Shown here piece by piece: positions 49,981 through 58,820 of a DNA stretch of 64,000 bases. The notes beneath the pieces are model-generated. The model was not told where the DNA came from. It saw nothing but the letters and a program-made list of their open reading frames with translations, and ran no database searches. The first letter of the stretch is position 1, and each line of letters begins with the position of its first letter. The stretch spans positions 372,001-436,000 of the forward strand of contig NZ_CP021111.1 of the NCBI RefSeq assembly GCF_002119665.1. The letters run 5' to 3'. The position numbers were made by a program, and so were the translations under genes. Source of the stretch: Bordetella genomosp. 13. Lineage in GTDB: Bacteria > Pseudomonadota > Gammaproteobacteria > Burkholderiales > Burkholderiaceae_B.

Positions 49981-51057
49981 GTGTCCGTCCCCGCCCTGAA
50001 GAACGACGTGTTCCTGCGCGCGTTGCTACGCCAGCCCGTGCCCTACACTCCGATCTGGCTCATGCGCCAGGCGGGACGCTATCTGCCCGAATACAACGCC
50101 ACGCGCTCGCGCGCCGGTTCCTTCATGGCGCTGGCTCAAAGCCCCGAGTACGCCACTGAAGTTACACTGCAGCCCCTCGAGCGCTATCCGCTCGACGCGG
50201 CCATTCTGTTCTCCGACATCCTTACGGTGCCCCACGCCATGGGCCTGGGCCTCGACTTCGTCGCAGGCGAGGGGCCGCAGTTCGCGCGTCCCGTCCGCGA
50301 CGAAGACGACGTGGCGCGTCTGTCGGTGCCCGACATGGACGCCCTGCGATACGTTTTCGACGCGGTTGCCAGCATCCGTCGCGCGCTGGACGGCAAGGTT
50401 CCGCTCATCGGCTTTGCCGGCAGCCCATGGACCATCGCCTGCTACATGGTCGAAGGTCGCGGCAGCAGCGATTACCGCCTGATCAAATCGATGCTGTATG
50501 CGCGTCCCGACCTGCTGCACCGCATCCTCGACATCAACGCGGAAGCCACGCGGCAGTACCTCAACGCGCAGATCGAAGCCGGCGCGCAGGCGGTCATGCT
50601 GTTCGACAGCTGGGGCGGCGTGCTGGCCGATGGCCTGTTCCAGCAGTTCTCGCTGGCGTACACACGCAAGGTGGTGGCCGGCTTGACGCGGCAGCGCGAG
50701 GGCCGGGCGATACCTGTCATCGTCTTCACCAAAGGCGGCGGTATGTGGCTCGAAGACATTGCCGCCTGTGGCTGCGATGCGGTCGGGCTCGACTGGACGG
50801 TCAACCTGGGCTCGGCGCGCCGTCGCGTGCAAGACGCCGTGGCATTGCAAGGCAACCTCGACCCCATGACCTTGTTCGGCGGCGGCCCCGCCATACGCGC
50901 CGAGGCGCGCCGGGCACTGGACGCCTTTGGCCAGGTGGCAGGCGGCGGCCACGTGTTCAATCTGGGCCACGGTATTTCGCAGCACACCCCGCCCGATGCG
51001 GTGTCCGAACTGGTCGACGAAGTTCACGCATACAGTCGCCGGTTCCACGCAAAGTAA
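49981..51057 (+). CDS. hemE: Uroporphyrinogen decarboxylase
   Basis: 358 residues from GTG 49981 (AAAGGATC upstream). Conserved N-terminus [20 protein letters not shown] with the catalytic Arg region, [25 protein letters not shown] with conserved Asp, [16 protein letters not shown], and C-terminal FNLGHGI. It decarboxylates uroporphyrinogen III to coproporphyrinogen III in heme synthesis, in the cytoplasm. Length is standard. Confidence 0.97.
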   Translation: MSVPALKNDVFLRALLRQPVPYTPIWLMRQAGRYLPEYNATRSRAGSFMALAQSPEYATEVTLQPLERYPLDAAILFSDILTVPHAMGLGLDFVAGEGPQFARPVRDEDDVARLSVPDMDALRYVFDAVASIRRALDGKVPLIGFAGSPWTIACYMVEGRGSSDYRLIKSMLYARPDLLHRILDINAEATRQYLNAQIEAGAQAVMLFDSWGGVLADGLFQQFSLAYTRKVVAGLTRQREGRAIPVIVFTKGGGMWLEDIAACGCDAVGLDWTVNLGSARRRVQDAVALQGNLDPMTLFGGGPAIRAEARRALDAFGQVAGGGHVFNLGHGISQHTPPDAVSELVDEVHAYSRRFHAK

Positions 51058-51095
51058 GCGTCCGCTTTGCCTGCCATGCCCGACCCACGCCCGAG

Positions 51096-51280
51096 TTGTG
51101 CACAATATTTTGCCGGGCCGGGAAAACCCCCAAAACTTGCGGCGTATTCTATGAAAATTTCACAAGTCATTGAATTTTTTGTGGAAAACGAGAATTTGCC
51201 GAAATGCACCCAGTCATGGTAGCCACAACTCGTGCTTGACGTTAGTGCAGTGCGGCGTGTTTTCCCCAAAGTTATCCACA
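51096..51280. promoter_or_regulatory. AT-rich region with DnaA-box cluster between hemE and priA
   Basis: The 327-base gap between hemE and priA contains a perfect DnaA box TTATCCACA (51272-51280) and two one-mismatch boxes: TTGTGCACA (51096-51104, part of palindrome TTGTGCACAA) and TGTGGAAAA on the reverse strand (51180-51188). An AT-rich stretch (51140-51188) lies between them, striking in this GC-rich DNA. It could be DnaA-regulated promoter DNA for priA or an origin-like element. Confidence 0.55.
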
Positions 51281-51384
51281 GACTGCGGGGCACAACTTTT
51301 TTCGGTGAAGCGGGCCAGCCGCTTAGCGCCAACATCCAGAATCCACTTTAAGTTTGTCCGTCGTCCCTGCCTCGAATCGTGTCC

Positions 51385-53502
51385 ATGAACCAGCCGGCCA
51401 GCATTGAATCCAGCGCGGCTGCTAGCGCGGCGCCTGGCGCGGCTGCCGGCGCTGCCGGCTGGGTGCGTGTCGCGCTGGACGTGCCGCTGCCCGGCCCGTT
51501 CGATTACCGCTGCGCCGAGCCGATCGAGGTCGGCGTGCGCGTCATCGTGCCATTCGGGCGACGCAAGCTGGTGGGGGTCGTGGTCGCACTGCCGGCCGAG
51601 CCTGCCGTCGACGCGGCGCAGGTGCGCGACGTCGAGCAAGTGCTGCGCGACCTGCCGGCATTCCCCGATCCGTGGATGCGGCTGGCCCGATTCGCCGCCG
51701 ACTACTACCAGCGTCCGTTGGGCGAGGTCATGCTGCCCGTGCTTCCGCCGCCGCTGCGCAAGCCCTCTGCCTACCAGGGCAAGCGTTCCGGCCTCGGTCC
51801 GGTGGCGCGCCGCGATGCCCGCAAGCCGCGCGTGGCCGGGGCGGCCGTCGTGCCCGACCAGGCTCCCGTGCTCAACGAAGAGCAGCAGGCCGCCGTGGAC
51901 ACCATTGCCGCGCTGCGTACATTCAAGCCGGTATTGCTGCATGGCGTCACCGGCAGCGGCAAGACCGAGGTCTACCTGCGCGCCGCGCAGCAGGTATTGG
52001 CGGCCGGACGGCAGGTATTGCTGCTGGTTCCGGAAATCAACCTCACGCCGCAACTCGAAGGGGCATTGCGCGCTCGCCTCGAAGCCGTCATCGGGCCGGA
52101 CGCCCTCGTCGTGCTGCACAGCGCGCTGTCCGACGGCGAACGCGTGCACACCTGGGCGGCCGCGCAGCGAGGCCAGGCCCGCATGCTGCTGGGCACGCGC
52201 ATGGCCATCTTCGCGCCCATGTCCGAACTGGGCCTCATCGTGGTCGACGAAGAGCACGATCCTTCCTACAAGCAACAGGAAGGGCTGCGCTATTCGGCAC
52301 GCGACCTGGCGGTGTGGCGCGCGCGCGACCTGGACATCCCCGTGGTGCTGGGTTCGGCCACGCCGGCGCTCGAGTCCTGGCATCACGCCGAGCGGGGACG
52401 CTATCTGCGTCTTACCCTGGCCAATCGTGCGCGCGCCAGCAGCCTTCCAAAGGTGCGCCTGGTGGATACGCGCCGGCTTGCGATGCGCCAGGGCCTGTCG
52501 CCGCAACTGATCGACGCCATCGGGCAGCGCATCGAACGCGGCGAGCAGGCGCTGGTCTTCCTCAATCGCCGCGGCTACGCGCCGGTGCTGCATTGCAATT
52601 CGTGCGCATGGGTCAGCCATTGTCCCCGCTGTTCCGCATTCACGGTGCTGCATCGAGGCTCCGGCGCGGGCGGCTATCGGCTGAACTGCCATCACTGCGG
52701 CTATCAGGCCACGGTGCCGCGCGCCTGCCCCGAATGCGGCGACCAAGACCTCATGCCCATGGGGCGGGGCACGCAGCGTGTCGAGGAACACCTGGCCGAG
52801 CTGTTCCCCCAGGCGCGCATCTCCCGCATCGATGCCGACAGCACGCGGCGCAAAGGCAGCGCGCAGGCGTTGTTTGCCGCCGTACACGCCGGCGAGGTCG
52901 ACATCCTGGTAGGCACGCAGATGGTCTCCAAGGGCCACGACTTCGCGCGTCTGGGCTTGGTGGGCGTGCTCAACGCCGACTCCATGCTGTTCGCGCAGGA
53001 CTTCCGCGCCCCCGAGCGCCTGTTCGCGCAACTGATGCAAGTGGCCGGCCGGGCAGGCCGCCATACCGCCGGCGGCGAGGTCATCATCCAGACCGGTTAT
53101 CCCGAGCAGCCGGTCTACCAGGCGCTGCTGCGGCACGATTATCCGGGCTTCGCGCGCCACGCGCTCGAAGAGCGCGAGGCCACCGGCCTGCCGCCCTTTG
53201 CCTACCAGGCGCTGCTTACGGCCGAGGCACGCGAACTGGCGCAGGCGCTGGCCTTTCTGCAGCGCGCCCGCGACATCGCCGACGAGGCCGGCCTGCCTGC
53301 GCTGGACGCCGTGACGCGGTACGATCCGGTTCCATTGCGCGTGGTCCGCGTGGCCCACGTCGAACGCGCCCAGCTGCTGGTCGAAAGCACCAGTCGCCCG
53401 GCGCTGCAGGCCTTTCTGCCCGCATGGTCCGCATGGCTGCCGCATCTGGCGGCCGACTCTCGCGTGCGTTGGCAGCTCGAAGTCGATCCCCTCGAGATAT
53501 AA
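51385..53502 (+). CDS. priA: Primosomal replication restart helicase PriA
   Basis: 705 residues. N-terminal 3'BD domain (VRVALDVPLPGPFDYRC), Walker A GVTGSGKTE (about 193-201), DEEHD box VVDEEHDPSYKQQEG, and helicase motif SATPALESW. The zinc-binding cysteines are HCNSCAWVSHCPRCSAF and CHHCGYQATVPRACPECG. GTQMVSKGHDFARLGLVGVLNADS and QVAGRAGR are also clear. It reloads the replisome at stalled forks. ATG 51385; GTG 51379 is an alternative. The region upstream has DnaA boxes. It is followed by rep 25 bases later. Confidence 0.96.
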   Translation: MNQPASIESSAAASAAPGAAAGAAGWVRVALDVPLPGPFDYRCAEPIEVGVRVIVPFGRRKLVGVVVALPAEPAVDAAQVRDVEQVLRDLPAFPDPWMRLARFAADYYQRPLGEVMLPVLPPPLRKPSAYQGKRSGLGPVARRDARKPRVAGAAVVPDQAPVLNEEQQAAVDTIAALRTFKPVLLHGVTGSGKTEVYLRAAQQVLAAGRQVLLLVPEINLTPQLEGALRARLEAVIGPDALVVLHSALSDGERVHTWAAAQRGQARMLLGTRMAIFAPMSELGLIVVDEEHDPSYKQQEGLRYSARDLAVWRARDLDIPVVLGSATPALESWHHAERGRYLRLTLANRARASSLPKVRLVDTRRLAMRQGLSPQLIDAIGQRIERGEQALVFLNRRGYAPVLHCNSCAWVSHCPRCSAFTVLHRGSGAGGYRLNCHHCGYQATVPRACPECGDQDLMPMGRGTQRVEEHLAELFPQARISRIDADSTRRKGSAQALFAAVHAGEVDILVGTQMVSKGHDFARLGLVGVLNADSMLFAQDFRAPERLFAQLMQVAGRAGRHTAGGEVIIQTGYPEQPVYQALLRHDYPGFARHALEEREATGLPPFAYQALLTAEARELAQALAFLQRARDIADEAGLPALDAVTRYDPVPLRVVRVAHVERAQLLVESTSRPALQAFLPAWSAWLPHLAADSRVRWQLEVDPLEI

Positions 53503-53527
53503 CCGCCGTCTCATCCCATCGAAGACG

Positions 53528-55600
53528 ATGTCCTTCCCTCAGTCATCCGTACCGGCCGGCCTGAACCCTGCGCAAAGGGAAGCGGTGCTGTACCTCGACG
53601 GTCCATGCCTGGTGCTGGCCGGCGCCGGCAGCGGCAAGACGCGCGTCATCACCCAGAAGATCGCCTATCTGCTGCGCGACTGCGGCTACATGGGCCGCAA
53701 CGTGGTCGCGCTCACCTTTACCAACAAGGCCGCGCGCGAGATGGCCGAGCGCGTGAAGACACTGGTCGATCCCAAGCTGGCCAAGGGCCTCACCATCAGC
53801 ACTTTCCACGCGCTGGGGGTGCGCTTCCTGCGCGAAGAGGCCACCAATGCGGGCCTGAAGCCCAACTTCTCCATCCTCGACGCCGACGATGCGATGGGCA
53901 TCATCCAAGACCTGATGGCCACCACGGACAAGGGCCGCCTGCGCGAGGTGCAGTCCATCATCTCGTTGTGGAAGAACGCGCTGCTGGATCCCGAGGCCGC
54001 CTCGCGCGTTGCGGGCACGCCCAGCGAAGTCGAGGCCGTCACGGTGTATCGCAGCTATGCGGCCACGCTGGCGGCCTACCAGGCGGTCGACTTCGACGAC
54101 CTCATCCGCATACCGGCCGAGATGCTGGCCAGCAACGGGCAGGTGCGCCAACGCTGGCAGAACCGGGTGCGCTACCTGCTGGTGGACGAGTACCAGGACA
54201 CCAACGTGTGCCAGTACCGTCTGGTGCAGCTGCTTACCGGCGACCGCGCCATGTTCACCGCGGTGGGCGATGACGACCAGGCCATCTATGCCTGGCGCGG
54301 CGCCACCATCGAGAATCTGGCCAAGCTCACCACCGACTATCCCAATCTCAAGCTGATCAAGCTCGAGCAGAACTATCGCTCGGTGCAGCGCATCCTGGCG
54401 GCCGCCAACAGCGTCATCGAGCGCAATCCCAAGCTGTTCGAGAAGAAGCTGTGGTCGGACCTGGGCTGGGGCGAACCGATCGTCATCTCGCCCATGGACG
54501 GCGATGAGCACGAGGCCGAGTCCATCGCCATGAAGATCTCGGCCGCGCGCTTCGAGCGCCAGGCCCAGTGGAAAGACTTCGCCATTCTCTACCGCAGCAA
54601 TCACCAGGCGCGCGTGCTCGAACAGGGGCTGCGCAACCTGAAGATTCCATACACCATCTCGGGCGGGCAGAGCTTCTTCGACAAGGCCGAGATCCGCGAC
54701 GTACTGGCCTATCTGCGCCTCATTGCCAACGACGACGACGATCCCGCATTCATCCGCGCCGCCACCACGCCCAAGCGCGGCATCGGCCAAAGCACCTTGC
54801 AGACGCTGGGCCAGTATGCGGCACAGCGACAGATTTCAATGCTGGCCGCGGTAGACGACATCGCCCTCGATACGTTGCTGGCGCCGCGCCAGCTCGAGCC
54901 TTTGCGCACCTTCGCCGCCTTCATCCGTCGCATCCAGCCGCGCGCCGGCCGCGGCGCCGTCACCGTCGCAGAGGCGCGCAGGCCCGACCCGGCCGGCGCG
55001 CTTCTCGAAGAGCTGCTTGGCGCCATCCAGTACGAGCGCTACCTGTACGACACGCTGGATGAGAAGCCCGCGCAGACACGCTGGCAGAACGTGCTGGAAC
55101 TCACGGGCTGGCTCAAGCGCAAAGCGGAAGAAGACGACATGACGCTGGTCGACCTGGTGCAGCACGTGGCGTTGGTCACCATGCTCGAACGCGGCGAGGA
55201 CGAAGAACCCGACGCGGTGAAGCTCTCCACCCTGCACGCTTCGAAGGGGCTGGAATATCCGCACGTCTACCTGGCGGGGGTCGAGGAAGGCCTGCTGCCG
55301 CATCTGGGCAAGGAAGACGACGACACCGGCGATCCCGAGCGCGTCGCTGAAACCCTGGCCGTGCGCATCCAGGAAGAGCGCCGTCTCATGTACGTCGGCA
55401 TCACGCGCGCCCAGCGCAGCCTGAATCTCAGCTGGTGCCGCCGACGCCGGCGTGCGCGCGAAGACCGTGTCTGCGAGCCTTCGCGGTTCATCGAAGAAAT
55501 GGGGCTGGAACAAGCCGTGCCGCAGGAAGACGAAACCACCCGCGCCATGAGCCCGAAAGAGCGGCTTGGCATGCTGAAAGCCCTGCTGAAGAAATCGTAG
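53528..55600 (+). CDS. rep: ATP-dependent DNA helicase Rep (UvrD/REP family)
   Basis: 690 residues. Motif I LAGAGSGKTRVI, Ia ALTFTNKAAREM, II VRYLLVDEYQDTN, III VGDDDQAIYAWRGA, IV LEQNYRSVQRIL, V KLSTLHASKGLEYPHVYLAGVEEG, VI EERRLMYVGITRAQRSL. Length and the LNPAQREAV N-terminus fit Rep rather than the longer UvrD. It removes proteins ahead of the fork and partners with PriA in restart, matching its position just after priA. Confidence 0.92.
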   Translation: MSFPQSSVPAGLNPAQREAVLYLDGPCLVLAGAGSGKTRVITQKIAYLLRDCGYMGRNVVALTFTNKAAREMAERVKTLVDPKLAKGLTISTFHALGVRFLREEATNAGLKPNFSILDADDAMGIIQDLMATTDKGRLREVQSIISLWKNALLDPEAASRVAGTPSEVEAVTVYRSYAATLAAYQAVDFDDLIRIPAEMLASNGQVRQRWQNRVRYLLVDEYQDTNVCQYRLVQLLTGDRAMFTAVGDDDQAIYAWRGATIENLAKLTTDYPNLKLIKLEQNYRSVQRILAAANSVIERNPKLFEKKLWSDLGWGEPIVISPMDGDEHEAESIAMKISAARFERQAQWKDFAILYRSNHQARVLEQGLRNLKIPYTISGGQSFFDKAEIRDVLAYLRLIANDDDDPAFIRAATTPKRGIGQSTLQTLGQYAAQRQISMLAAVDDIALDTLLAPRQLEPLRTFAAFIRRIQPRAGRGAVTVAEARRPDPAGALLEELLGAIQYERYLYDTLDEKPAQTRWQNVLELTGWLKRKAEEDDMTLVDLVQHVALVTMLERGEDEEPDAVKLSTLHASKGLEYPHVYLAGVEEGLLPHLGKEDDDTGDPERVAETLAVRIQEERRLMYVGITRAQRSLNLSWCRRRRRAREDRVCEPSRFIEEMGLEQAVPQEDETTRAMSPKERLGMLKALLKKS

Positions 55601-55653
55601 CGATCCACCGGCCTTGCTCCGTGGGCAGGCAGCGGCCGCTATTGCGCTGACTA

Positions 55654-55665
55654 TTAACATGTTAA
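55654..55665. promoter_or_regulatory. Perfect 12-bp palindrome TTAACATGTTAA
   Basis: A perfect dyad in a local AT-rich patch between rep and the MNT-HepT-like gene, 66 bases before that gene's ATG. It looks like an operator for a small dimeric repressor. The next base run (TAATTGGCATG) is also AT-rich. Confidence 0.45.
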
Positions 55666-55730
55666 ATAATTGGCATGTTGTCGGCCCTACCCGCCGGGCA
55701 GGCCTTTATTCTTCTGGCCCCTGTTTGTCC

Positions 55731-56453
55731 ATGTCCTTCAGCGAAACTCGATCATTCCACTCCGGTCCGCGCGAGCGCGTCGTCGCGGGAATGAGCGCCG
55801 GCTGGTTGCCCCACCCCGAGCTTCACGTCGACGAGGCCGCCGCCAGCGAGGCGCTGGCACGCTTCGGCCTGCGCTACGTGCGTCTTTTCCCGTGCGAGGG
55901 CATGGGAGACGGCTGCGGCATGGTGGTGGAAGCCGGCCCCACGACGTCGTTGCAGACCCTGTACGAGGCGGAGCTCAGCCTGTCGTCCTGTCTAGGCGTC
56001 GATGTGCAGTTGACGACGACCGGGGTGAACGGCGTCAATCCTCTGGCAGCCCCGTATCCGCCCCTGATTCCCGGCATGTGCCTGATGCACCCGCGCGACG
56101 AGATGCAGGAGCCGGCCCGCAGAATCTTCGCGGCCATCGAACGCATCCAGCGCTATGTGGCCCAGACCGACGCCGAGGCGTTCCTGGCCGATTCGCTGGT
56201 GCAGGACGCCGTACTGCAGAACCTGCGCGCGCTGGGCATGGCCATTCTCGACATCACCGACATCCCCGGCGTGCACGAGGCGTTTCCCGAGGTGGAACCC
56301 TGGTTCCACATCCTCGTGCAGGCCGTGGCGCCGGACAGCATCGATTGGCATGTGCTGTGGAACACCATCCACCAGGACCTGCCGCGCATCGGGCTCGAGG
56401 TCGAAACCCTGCTGCGGGCATTGGCGGACGAGGCGGTGCCCGCCGGTGCGTGA
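55731..56453 (+). CDS. Degenerate fused MNT-nucleotidyltransferase/HepT-like protein
   Basis: 240 residues. Residues about 30-95 (YVRLFPCEGMGDGCGMVVEA, then TTSLQTLYEAELSLSSCLGVDVQLTTTGVNG) follow the minimal-nucleotidyltransferase pattern (xxLFGSxARGDxxSDIDLxVE..GxSLxxLxxLxxELExLLGxxVDLVT), but the GS and DxD catalytic residues are replaced. Residues about 130-230 (AAIERIQRYVAQTDAEAFLADSLVQDAVLQNLRALGMAILDI, then DWHVLWNTIHQDLPRIGLEVETLL) follow HepT (DUF86), but the RNxxxH RNase motif region reads EPWFHILVQAV. It thus looks like an antitoxin-toxin pair fused into one chain with both active sites lost. ATG 55731 chosen; upstream in-frame starts exist. Confidence 0.6.
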   Translation: MSFSETRSFHSGPRERVVAGMSAGWLPHPELHVDEAAASEALARFGLRYVRLFPCEGMGDGCGMVVEAGPTTSLQTLYEAELSLSSCLGVDVQLTTTGVNGVNPLAAPYPPLIPGMCLMHPRDEMQEPARRIFAAIERIQRYVAQTDAEAFLADSLVQDAVLQNLRALGMAILDITDIPGVHEAFPEVEPWFHILVQAVAPDSIDWHVLWNTIHQDLPRIGLEVETLLRALADEAVPAGA

Positions 56454-56584
56454 GTAGAACCGCATTGCGGTGAAGCCGTCCTGCGCGACGCGCGGTCCCG
56501 ATCGTACACGGCCCACGCAGGCCCGACTCGGCCGCAACGCGGCCCGGTCTTGCGCTGCCCCGCCGTACCCGACCCGACCGCCCT

Positions 56585-57715
56585 TCAGGCCAGTTCGCGC
56601 AGCAGCAGGCTCCAGAACTTCACCCGCATCTCCAGCGTCGAAATCAGAATGTGTTCGTGCAGCGTGTGCGCGCCGTCGCCATCGGCGCCCAGGCCGTCCA
56701 GCGTGGGCACGCCCATGGCCGACGTGAAGTTGGCGTCGCTGCCGCCACCGGTCATCGGCGCGTCGTCGAGCACGAACCCCGCCTCGCGCGCATAGCCGCG
56801 CGCCAGCTCCAGCAGCGCGGTCACCGCGGCGTCCTTCACCATGGGCGGGCGGTTCAGTTCCACGTCGATGTCCAATTCGACATCCGGTCCCACCGCGCAC
56901 AGCTGGCGCATGCGGCGCAGCACGTCCTCGGCCGCGCCCATGTCCGGCACGCGGAAGTCCACCACGCACCGGCACTGCGCCGGCACGGTGTTGGTGGCGG
57001 TGCCGCCGCTGATGGTGCCCACGCTGACGGTCACGCCGCGCTCGTAGTCGGTCATCGCCTCCAGCGCCAGCACCTGGTGCGCCATTTCTCGGATCGCGCT
57101 GCGCCCCAGCTGGTGCTGCACGCCGGCATGCGCGGGTCGGCCCTTCACGCCCAGGCGCAGCATGCCCGTGCCCTTGCGCGCCGTCACGCACTTGCCGCCG
57201 TTCGCGCGCGCCGGCTCGCACACCAGCCCGTACCTGGCGTTGCGCGCGAAGCGCTCGATGTGCTGGCGCGAGGCATGGCTGCCGGTCTCTTCGTCGGGCA
57301 CCATGAGAAAGTCGATGGGCAGCCGCGTGGCGCCCGGCTCGGCCAGGCCCGTCATGGCCGACAGGACCAGATAGATGCCGGCCTTCATGTCGTAGCCCCC
57401 TGGGCCGTACAGCTTGTCGCCTTCGATGCGGATCGGGTTGTCGTCCAGCGTGCCGATGGGATGCACCGTATCCAGGTGCGCCAGCACCAGGATGCCGGGG
57501 CGTGTGTCGCCCTCGGCGCGGTTAGTGGCGTACAGCAGGGGGCCCGTGCGCTCGCCCAGCGGCGTCACGTCCACGCGCAGGCCCAGTGCGCGCGCATGCG
57601 TGGCGACGATGTCCGCCATGGCCGCCACGCCGGCGGGCGAGTTCGTCGGCGATTCGCAGCGCATCCAGGCCTGGATGCCGGCAACCAGTTGATCGGTATC
57701 GGGTAGCGTGTTCAT
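56585..57715 (-). CDS. M20-family metallopeptidase (glutamate carboxypeptidase/CPG2-like)
   Basis: 376 residues. Metal ligands are visible: LVLAHLDTVHP (His, Asp), YGPGGYDMKAGIYL (bridging Asp), VPDEETGSHAS (catalytic and metal Glu), and a C-terminal His in DGAHTLHEH. The dimerisation domain (about 180-290) is present. The family removes C-terminal Glu or other residues from N-acyl or peptide substrates. ATG 57715 fits the N-terminus (MNTLPDTDQLVAGIQAWMRCESPTN). It lies 46 bases downstream of the hydrolase gene and is probably cotranscribed with it. Confidence 0.9.
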   Translation of the reverse strand: MNTLPDTDQLVAGIQAWMRCESPTNSPAGVAAMADIVATHARALGLRVDVTPLGERTGPLLYATNRAEGDTRPGILVLAHLDTVHPIGTLDDNPIRIEGDKLYGPGGYDMKAGIYLVLSAMTGLAEPGATRLPIDFLMVPDEETGSHASRQHIERFARNARYGLVCEPARANGGKCVTARKGTGMLRLGVKGRPAHAGVQHQLGRSAIREMAHQVLALEAMTDYERGVTVSVGTISGGTATNTVPAQCRCVVDFRVPDMGAAEDVLRRMRQLCAVGPDVELDIDVELNRPPMVKDAAVTALLELARGYAREAGFVLDDAPMTGGGSDANFTSAMGVPTLDGLGADGDGAHTLHEHILISTLEMRVKFWSLLLRELA

Positions 57716-57761
57716 GGCGGATCCGGGCTGGGACGAGGAATCGGTGTGAAGACGATGCGCG

Positions 57762-58667
57762 TCAGGCGGCGGGACGGCCGGCCAGGCGGGCCAGCGCGGC
57801 CTCGTCCGGCATGCCCCCGTCGAACCACAGGCTGGCGCAGACCGCCGACATGGCGCGGCCGTCATGCCCGATGCCCGGCACGCTCTGCAGCGTCCAGTTG
57901 CACGGCACGCCGCGCCGCGCCGCCTCGGCGCGCCCGGCCTCCAGGTAGTGGTGCGCCCGCGCATAGCGGTGCGGCCCCTGGCGCAGCGCGGCCTCGTCCG
58001 ACGGCAGGTACGGACCTTCCGTGGCGATGTCCTGGTCCCCTGCCAGGATCAGCAGGGGATAGGACAGCAGGCGTTCGACGTGGCCGTCGCTCAATCCGAC
58101 TCCGCCCAGCCCCTCGGGGAAAGGCAGGTCCAGCGTGGGCAGGGTGTACCAGCCGGGATTGCCGATGGCTACCGCGTGGAAGGGCGCATGCGACTGGCTG
58201 CTCATCAGCCGGTGCACGAACTGGCCGCCTCCGGCGTGGCCGAACAGATAGACCCGTTCGCAGTCGCTGACGCCGGCGGCGCGTATGTCGGCCAGCACGC
58301 GGGCCGGCAGCGCGTAGGTCCAGCCATCCACGTGGCGCGGATTGCCGCCGGGACTGAAGACGCGGCCGTTGTTGTAGCTTTCCACGCCGGGCCAGATCGT
58401 TTCGGAGAAAGTCGGCGCGACGATGAGCAGCTTGTGGCGATCGGCGACGTCGATCCAGTAGTCGCGGTACTCGTCGCCGTTGCGCAGCACGCCATGCTGA
58501 ACGATCACGACGGGCCGGTCCGGCGTGTAGCCGTACGAGCGATAGGTGTGTAGCGTGAAGGGGCGGTCCGAGTTGCGGTCTTCGTCCACGTAGGCGATGG
58601 CGTTGCGGCCGGCATGGCCCAATTCCATCGCGATGCGGTCGGCGTTGGAGAGATCCAGGGGCTTCAT
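57762..58667 (-). CDS. Alpha/beta hydrolase-fold protein lacking the nucleophile serine
   Basis: 301 residues. RPVVIVQHGVLRNGDEYRDYWIDVAD is the oxyanion region. The nucleophile elbow reads VYLFGHAGGGQFVHRLM: the usual GHSxGG serine is Ala, a one-base change (TCC to GCC). LLILAGDQDIAT and GIGHDGRAM carry the acid/His positions. As written it should not act as a serine hydrolase; it may be an inactive paralog or use another mechanism. It lies between the M20 peptidase and deacylase genes on the same strand. Confidence 0.8.
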   Translation of the reverse strand: MKPLDLSNADRIAMELGHAGRNAIAYVDEDRNSDRPFTLHTYRSYGYTPDRPVVIVQHGVLRNGDEYRDYWIDVADRHKLLIVAPTFSETIWPGVESYNNGRVFSPGGNPRHVDGWTYALPARVLADIRAAGVSDCERVYLFGHAGGGQFVHRLMSSQSHAPFHAVAIGNPGWYTLPTLDLPFPEGLGGVGLSDGHVERLLSYPLLILAGDQDIATEGPYLPSDEAALRQGPHRYARAHHYLEAGRAEAARRGVPCNWTLQSVPGIGHDGRAMSAVCASLWFDGGMPDEAALARLAGRPAA

Positions 58668-58820
58668 GGTCTTTTCGCACGGAGCGGATGGTTTGCCGGT
58701 CGGGCAAACGCCACCTGCGCGGTATGAGTGTTGATGGAAGATGGCGAGAGTGTACCGGTCCGCGCAAGCGGCGGGTACGCGGGCGCGCGGCTGTGTACGG
58801 CGAATGCGGACCGGCCCGCG

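Noticed and set aside
51214..53514. A 766-codon minus-strand frame opposite priA
   Set aside because: Shadow of priA, whose motifs are all intact on the plus strand; the frame also runs through the DnaA-box region.
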